Assembly (NCBI RefSeq): GCF_007786445.1
Contig: NZ_VNJI01000008.1
Span: 62,001-126,000, forward strand
DNA from: Paenibacillus cremeus
GTDB taxonomy: Bacteria; Bacillota; Bacilli; Paenibacillales; NBRC-103111
Length of the DNA stretch: 64,000 bases
Direction: 5' to 3'
Below the pieces are notes generated by a model. It did not search any database, had not been told where the DNA came from, and worked only from the letters and a program-made list of their open reading frames with translations. Position numbers and translations under genes: made by a program. Position 1 is the stretch's first letter. Every line of letters begins with the position of its first letter. Of the stretch, positions 60,427-64,000 are shown piece after piece.

Positions 60427-61329
60427 ATGAAAAAACTAACAGGAGCAGCTGCTCATCAGCTGTTGCGATTGGTGGTTCTGCTCGGATTTACGGCGTTACT
60501 CGGTTATTTGCTGCTCACCGGAGAAATTCTCATGTACATTGTTCCTCAGCTGGTTCTTTATATAGGGCTGGCTGCGTCAGGGCTGCTCGTCTTTAGCGGG
60601 TTCCAAATCGTGCTCTTTATTCGCTCGCTCAAGCAGCCTGCCCTTGGCTGTGCATGCGGGCATGATCACGATGGGCATGGTCACAGTCACCTGCCTTCGC
60701 GATCCCTTTGGAAAAATACGCTCGTCTACGGGTTATTTCTGGCGCCGCTGCTGCTCTCCGTTTGGCTGCCCAACCAGGCGTTCGCAGGTTCGCTTGGCAA
60801 GAGCTTGACTGCGGGCGCCAGCACGGAAGCTCCAGCAGAGCTCGTCCAGCTGAAAAAAGGCACCGAAGACCCGGCACTGAAGCAGCTGTTTAAGACCGAC
60901 AAGTACAATCGGGACTATGCCACGCTCGGCATGCTGCTGTATCAGCAGGACCAGATTGAGATGAAGGATCAGTGGTTTATTGAAAAATTGCAGGCTCTCA
61001 ATACGTTTCCTAGCCATTTTGAAGGAAAGTCTATAAAGATTAAAGGCTATATTTACCGGGATCCCGAGCTGAAGGGCAATCAGTTCATGATCGGACGCCT
61101 CGCGATGACGCATTGCATTGCGGATATTGCTCCTTACGGCATCATTGCCGAGTACCCGGATGCAGCGAGCTTGGGGAATGACAGCTGGGTCACCTTGACC
61201 GGGACGCTCAGCCAAACCACCTATCATAATCAGCCGGTAATCAAGCTTATGGTTCAAGGGATCGAGCCGGCTACGGCCCCAACGATTCCGTATATATACC
61301 CGGATTGGGATTTTGCTAAGAAGCTTTAG
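60427..61329 (+). CDS. YcgQ-like (TIGR03943) permease partner
   Basis: 300 residues, two or three N-terminal membrane helices and one near 100, with a short His/Cys loop CACGHDHDGHGHSH near 75. The outer domain (about 125-300) has IKIKGYIYRDPELKGNQFMI and RLAMTHCIADIAPYGIIAEY, typical of TIGR03943 proteins. It always pairs with a DUF318 permease, here 22 bp upstream. The His loop matches that of the permease, suggesting shared metal handling. Confidence 0.9.
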   Translation: MKKLTGAAAHQLLRLVVLLGFTALLGYLLLTGEILMYIVPQLVLYIGLAASGLLVFSGFQIVLFIRSLKQPALGCACGHDHDGHGHSHLPSRSLWKNTLVYGLFLAPLLLSVWLPNQAFAGSLGKSLTAGASTEAPAELVQLKKGTEDPALKQLFKTDKYNRDYATLGMLLYQQDQIEMKDQWFIEKLQALNTFPSHFEGKSIKIKGYIYRDPELKGNQFMIGRLAMTHCIADIAPYGIIAEYPDAASLGNDSWVTLTGTLSQTTYHNQPVIKLMVQGIEPATAPTIPYIYPDWDFAKKL

Positions 61330-61349
61330 AGAAATGGAGTGATATCGTC

Positions 61350-62219
61350 ATGCTGCTTCCCATCGGAAGTTTTATTCTAATCGTTTTGTTCGCAAGCTAT
61401 TTTTCCTTCTATTTCAGGCAAAATAAGGCTATACTGACGAGCTCCGTCGGCCGGACGGCCACAACGGTTGTGGCTGCGTTATCCTGCTTCGTGTTGGGCG
61501 CTGCTGCGGTGCAGGTGCTCGAATTCGATTTAAGCAGGATCGCTACGGTTGCCGTGGTGGTCGCCGTCCTGATCGGATGGCTCGTTGGACTGCCTTTTGG
61601 GCGGGTCTCGCTTCTCAACGGAGCGTTGGCCGGAGCGCTCGGCGCCATCGTTGGTGTTACAGGGGCCGGGCTATTCATCCAATCCAATCTGGTCCTGCTG
61701 TCCGCTGACCTCGTGTTTATCGCTGCTATGTTTGGGCTGCAGAAGCGCTTGGATCGACAACTGCATCAGACCTTTGCGAACGGCAAAAAGAGCAAACAGA
61801 CCGCATCACCGAGCCGTTCTCCGTATTTCAGCACGGGCATCCTCTTTGTTTGTGTGATAGTTGCTGCGGGCACGTTTGCAGGGCAAAGGCATCTCATTGG
61901 CGCCGCCCAGATCGGTCAGGCGCATACGCAGAAAGCCGCGATGGACGAGGAGAATGATATGCAGGTCGCGAGGATCGACCTGACTGCGAATGGTCTAACG
62001 CCAGAGCACACCCAATTTAAAGCCGGCTCGATGATTAAAGCGATCGTGAATGTGAAGGCCAGCGCAGGCGAGCATCTAAAGCTGATCTCTAAAGATTTGA
62101 AGTTCAACGCGGATCTGAAGCCGGGGGAAAATATGTTTGTGCTCAACAAGCCGCAGCCGGGGACGTACGAGATTTCAGTTGAGTCTAAGCCGTGGAAGGC
62201 GACTTTTACGGTGGAGTAG
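61350..62219 (+). CDS. Membrane protein with C-terminal cupredoxin-like domain
   Basis: 289 residues. Four to five helices (about 3-20, 33-55, 60-78, 85-105, 165-185), then an outside domain (about 205-289) with the Ig/cupredoxin-like pattern FKAGSMIKAIVNVKASAGEH and GENMFVLNKPQPGTYEISVE. The Cys/His copper ligands of true blue-copper proteins are absent, so the domain may be structural. 20 bp after ycgQ, hence part of the same unit. Function unknown. Confidence 0.7.
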   Translation: MLLPIGSFILIVLFASYFSFYFRQNKAILTSSVGRTATTVVAALSCFVLGAAAVQVLEFDLSRIATVAVVVAVLIGWLVGLPFGRVSLLNGALAGALGAIVGVTGAGLFIQSNLVLLSADLVFIAAMFGLQKRLDRQLHQTFANGKKSKQTASPSRSPYFSTGILFVCVIVAAGTFAGQRHLIGAAQIGQAHTQKAAMDEENDMQVARIDLTANGLTPEHTQFKAGSMIKAIVNVKASAGEHLKLISKDLKFNADLKPGENMFVLNKPQPGTYEISVESKPWKATFTVE

Positions 62220-62248
62220 CGATTCGGAGCACTTTCGTTTGAATATCC

Positions 62249-62285
62249 AAAAAAGCACTGGCCTCTGGTCGGTGCTTTCATCTTT
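62249..62285 (+). terminator. Terminator of the permease unit
   Basis: AAAGCAC (62252-62258) pairs with GTGCTTT (62272-62278) with an inner GGCC/GGTC helix; a T-rich tail follows. Confidence 0.65.
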
Positions 62286-62352
62286 TCCAGAGGCGAATCA
62301 TTCCGGGCGGTATGGCTATAATGGAAGTCATTGGTAAGGAATAAGGATCAAT

Positions 62353-62391
62353 GAAGCGCTACAGTCCGATTGGGCTGCAGCGCTTCGTTTT
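62353..62391 (+). terminator. Leader hairpin just before the MFS gene
   Basis: GAAGCGCTACAGTCC pairs with GGGCTGCAGCGCTTC (15 bp, one mismatch) over a 4-nt loop, then GTTTT and, directly, the AAAAGGAG ribosome site. A TATAAT box lies at 62316-62321. A terminator between promoter and gene suggests attenuation. Confidence 0.55.
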
Positions 62392-62408
62392 AAAAGGAGT
62401 TATACAGC

Positions 62409-63600
62409 ATGACGTACATCCAACGAGGACAACCCGAGTATGCTCGGGCAGCGATAGCGCTGTTCGGGGGAGCTTTCGTAACCTTTGCCGAGCTCTATGC
62501 AACGCAGCCCCTAATGCCTGAACTCTCGAATTATTTTCATGTGACGCCGGCGGTATCCAGCTTATCGCTTTCCTTTGCGACGATTACTTTAGCCATCTCG
62601 ATGCTATGGGTTTCAGCGTCTCCGACCATTGGGGGCGCAAGCGCTTAATGAGCGTATCGCTAGTAGCTTCTGCGTTAATATCCATTTTTGTTGCTTTTTC
62701 TCCAAGCTTTGCAATGCTGCTTACGTTGCGAATTATCCAGGGCGTTTTTATTGCCGGCTTTCCTTCCATTGCAATGGCCTATGTGAATGAGGAGTTTCAT
62801 CCGCGTGAAATGGGCCGTGTGATGGGGCTTTATGTGAGTGGTACATCCGTAGGCGGTATGATGGGACGTATGGTTATCGGTGCGTTATCCGAAGCGTTCT
62901 CGTGGCATATGGCCATCCTTATCGTCGGCTTGTTGAGCTTGGGTATAGCGTTGTGGTTCTGGTTTGCCTTACCTCGACCGAGGAACTTTAAGCCCAAGCA
63001 GATTGGCGCAGCTCAGATTGTGGCGAGACTTGGCAAAGCGTTTACAAACAAAGCGCTAATAGGGGTTTACATGCTCGGATTTTTGTTAATGGGCGGGTTT
63101 GTCACGATGTACAATTACATTAGCTATGAGCTGATGGGGCCTCCGTATCGGCTCAGCCAGACGCTCGTAGGATTTATTTTCTTGGTCTATTTGATGGGAA
63201 CTGTAAGCTCGACGTGGATGGGCAAATTAGGGGACTCCATCGGGCGGTCAAAAACTATGCAGATGGCCGTTACAATCGCGTTTGTGGGCTGTATGGCTAC
63301 GCTGCTTGAACCCTTGGCTTTGAAAGTTATTGGCCTGGCGATCTTCACGTTCGGTTTCTTCGGCGCTCACTCTACCGCAAGCGGCTGGGTTGGACAGCTG
63401 GCTCCCGCGTATAGAGCCCAGGCATCATCTCTTTATTTATTGTTTTATTATATGGGATCCAGTGTGGCCGGCACGGTTGGAGGACTATTTTGGAGCTCCT
63501 TTGGTTGGATCGGTGTCATTTCATGATTGCGATTCTGCTCGCGGCTGCTCATTTAGTGGAACGCATTGTATTAAGGACGCTAAGGATAGAACCTGCATAA
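62409..63600 (+). pseudogene. MFS transporter gene with two frameshifts
   Basis: Starts at ATG 62409 (AAAAGGAGT). The first frame gives FAELYATQPLMPELSNYFHV and stops at 62648; homology continues in a second frame from about 62606 (SVSDHWGRKRLMSVSL, QGVFIAGFPSIAMAYVNEEF) to 63526; a third frame from 63523 to 63600 supplies the last helix (MIAILLAAAHLVERIV). Both shifts equal the loss of one base, the first near CTATGGGTTT. The combined protein would be a YnfM-type 12-helix drug or sugar efflux pump of about 396 residues. Either a pseudogene or two sequencing errors. Confidence 0.8.
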
Positions 63601-63872
63601 AAAATGAAATTGGAAGACGCCTAAATCCTCAAACTAGTCGAAAAATTCAAGTTGTTCACACTATTCACAATAGTTATACACATTATCCACAGCATTTCGC
63701 TAGGAAAGCTGGAAGAAGGAGAAGCTTATCAACAGAACCGGTAACCGTTCATGGTCAACCCTCCGGCGGCAGCGGCCCGGTTTTGGAATGGAGACGCACG
63801 CATGTAGGCGCACCGGCATATACTGGATGGTAACGGTTATTATCTTGATATTGCCATTGGAGGATGCTCGCC
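63601..63872. promoter_or_regulatory. Intergenic region with a DnaA-box cluster
   Basis: Five 9-mers in one direction: TTGTTCACA (63652-63660), CTATTCACA (63661-63669), TTATACACA (63674-63682), TTATCCACA (63683-63691) and TTATCAACA (63726-63734). The third and fourth match TTATNCACA fully and abut; the others have one mismatch. About 140 bp further is the yunC start. No dnaA or dnaN nearby. Confidence 0.75.
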
Positions 63873-64000
63873 ATGATGCGAATGGAACCGATTGATCTGG
63901 GAGGGCGGACAGCACTCGCGATCGAGGTGAAGCTGCCGAAGACCACACTGCTGGCTGTAACCACGGATAAAGGATATATTATGTGCGGCGCGCTGGACGT
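63873..64000 (+). CDS. yunC: YunC-like DUF1805 protein (3' partial)
   Basis: The window ends after 42 codons. ATG 63873 has GGAGG 9 nt upstream (a second ATG follows at once). The start MMRMEPIDLGG and the block VKLPKTTLLAVTTDKGYIMC then GALDV match the N-terminus of B. subtilis YunC. DUF1805 proteins are small and of unknown role. Confidence 0.88.
   Translation, partial: MMRMEPIDLGGRTALAIEVKLPKTTLLAVTTDKGYIMCGALD

Noticed and set aside
63652-63734. DnaA-box cluster as the chromosomal replication origin
   Set aside because: No dnaA, dnaN, rpmH or other origin genes are near; flanking genes are an MFS gene and yunC.
1-64000. CRISPR arrays, tRNA/rRNA genes, complete IS elements, prophage
   Set aside because: No regularly spaced repeats, no cloverleaf or rRNA sequence, no transposase, integrase or phage structural genes were seen.

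Overview
The window looks like a chromosomal segment of a spore-forming, low-to-moderate-GC Gram-positive of the Paenibacillus type. Evidence: sporulation genes (spoVR, yhbH, gerW), S-layer-homology (SLH) surface proteins, strong AGGAGG-type ribosome sites, many U-tailed hairpin terminators, a yunC homologue, and sugar-scavenging hydrolases (GH2, GH95). I see no rRNA, tRNA, CRISPR array, complete insertion sequence or prophage.

Left part (1-17.5 kb): the tail of a secreted DUF2334 protein with calcium-loop repeats; a two-component system with a 7TM-type sensor kinase; a pirin gene with a clear promoter and palindrome; the spoVR-yhbH sporulation pair; a carbohydrate block (GH2 hydrolase, sugar isomerase/epimerase-like TIM barrel, GH95 alpha-fucosidase); several small conserved unknowns; and a GAF-LuxR regulator preceded by a hairpin-rich non-coding stretch.

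Centre (17.7-36.3 kb): one long co-directional type IV pilus locus: VanW-like protein, pilB, pilC, major prepilin, pilM, pilN, pilO, pilT, an SLH protein, a large von Willebrand A protein, two minor prepilins, a PilX-like protein, a CheY protein with a long Ala/Glu/Pro-rich arm and an extra C-terminal domain, the prepilin peptidase, and a chemoreceptor with no extracellular sensor. The SLH protein may hold the pilus in a wall that has no outer-membrane secretin; the CheY fusion and receptor suggest built-in motility control. Just downstream a cyclic-di-GMP-I riboswitch with its own terminator sits in front of a collapsed chemoreceptor gene.

Right of this (37.4-41 kb): a Tat-exported gluconate-2-dehydrogenase-type pair (subunit 3 plus GMC flavoprotein) packaged with tatC and tatA, then a deleted metallo-beta-lactamase/ferredoxin pseudogene. 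From 41.4 to 47.6 kb: a 1573-residue fused P-type ATPase (dead N-terminal half, intact PMCA/SERCA-like C-terminal half) surrounded by four small helper-like proteins.

From 47.7 kb to the end: gerW overlapping ppk1 tail-to-tail; a 35-codon gene coupled to ppk1; a HupE/UreJ-like membrane protein followed by a 2515-residue SLH-anchored multidomain PHP-type hydrolase, with a Pho-box-like repeat in the divergent promoter region (possibly a phosphate scavenging and storage locus); a YcgR/YcgQ-like permease pair with His-rich loops and a cupredoxin-like membrane protein; an MFS gene broken by two frameshifts; a compact cluster of DnaA-box sequences; and the start of yunC.
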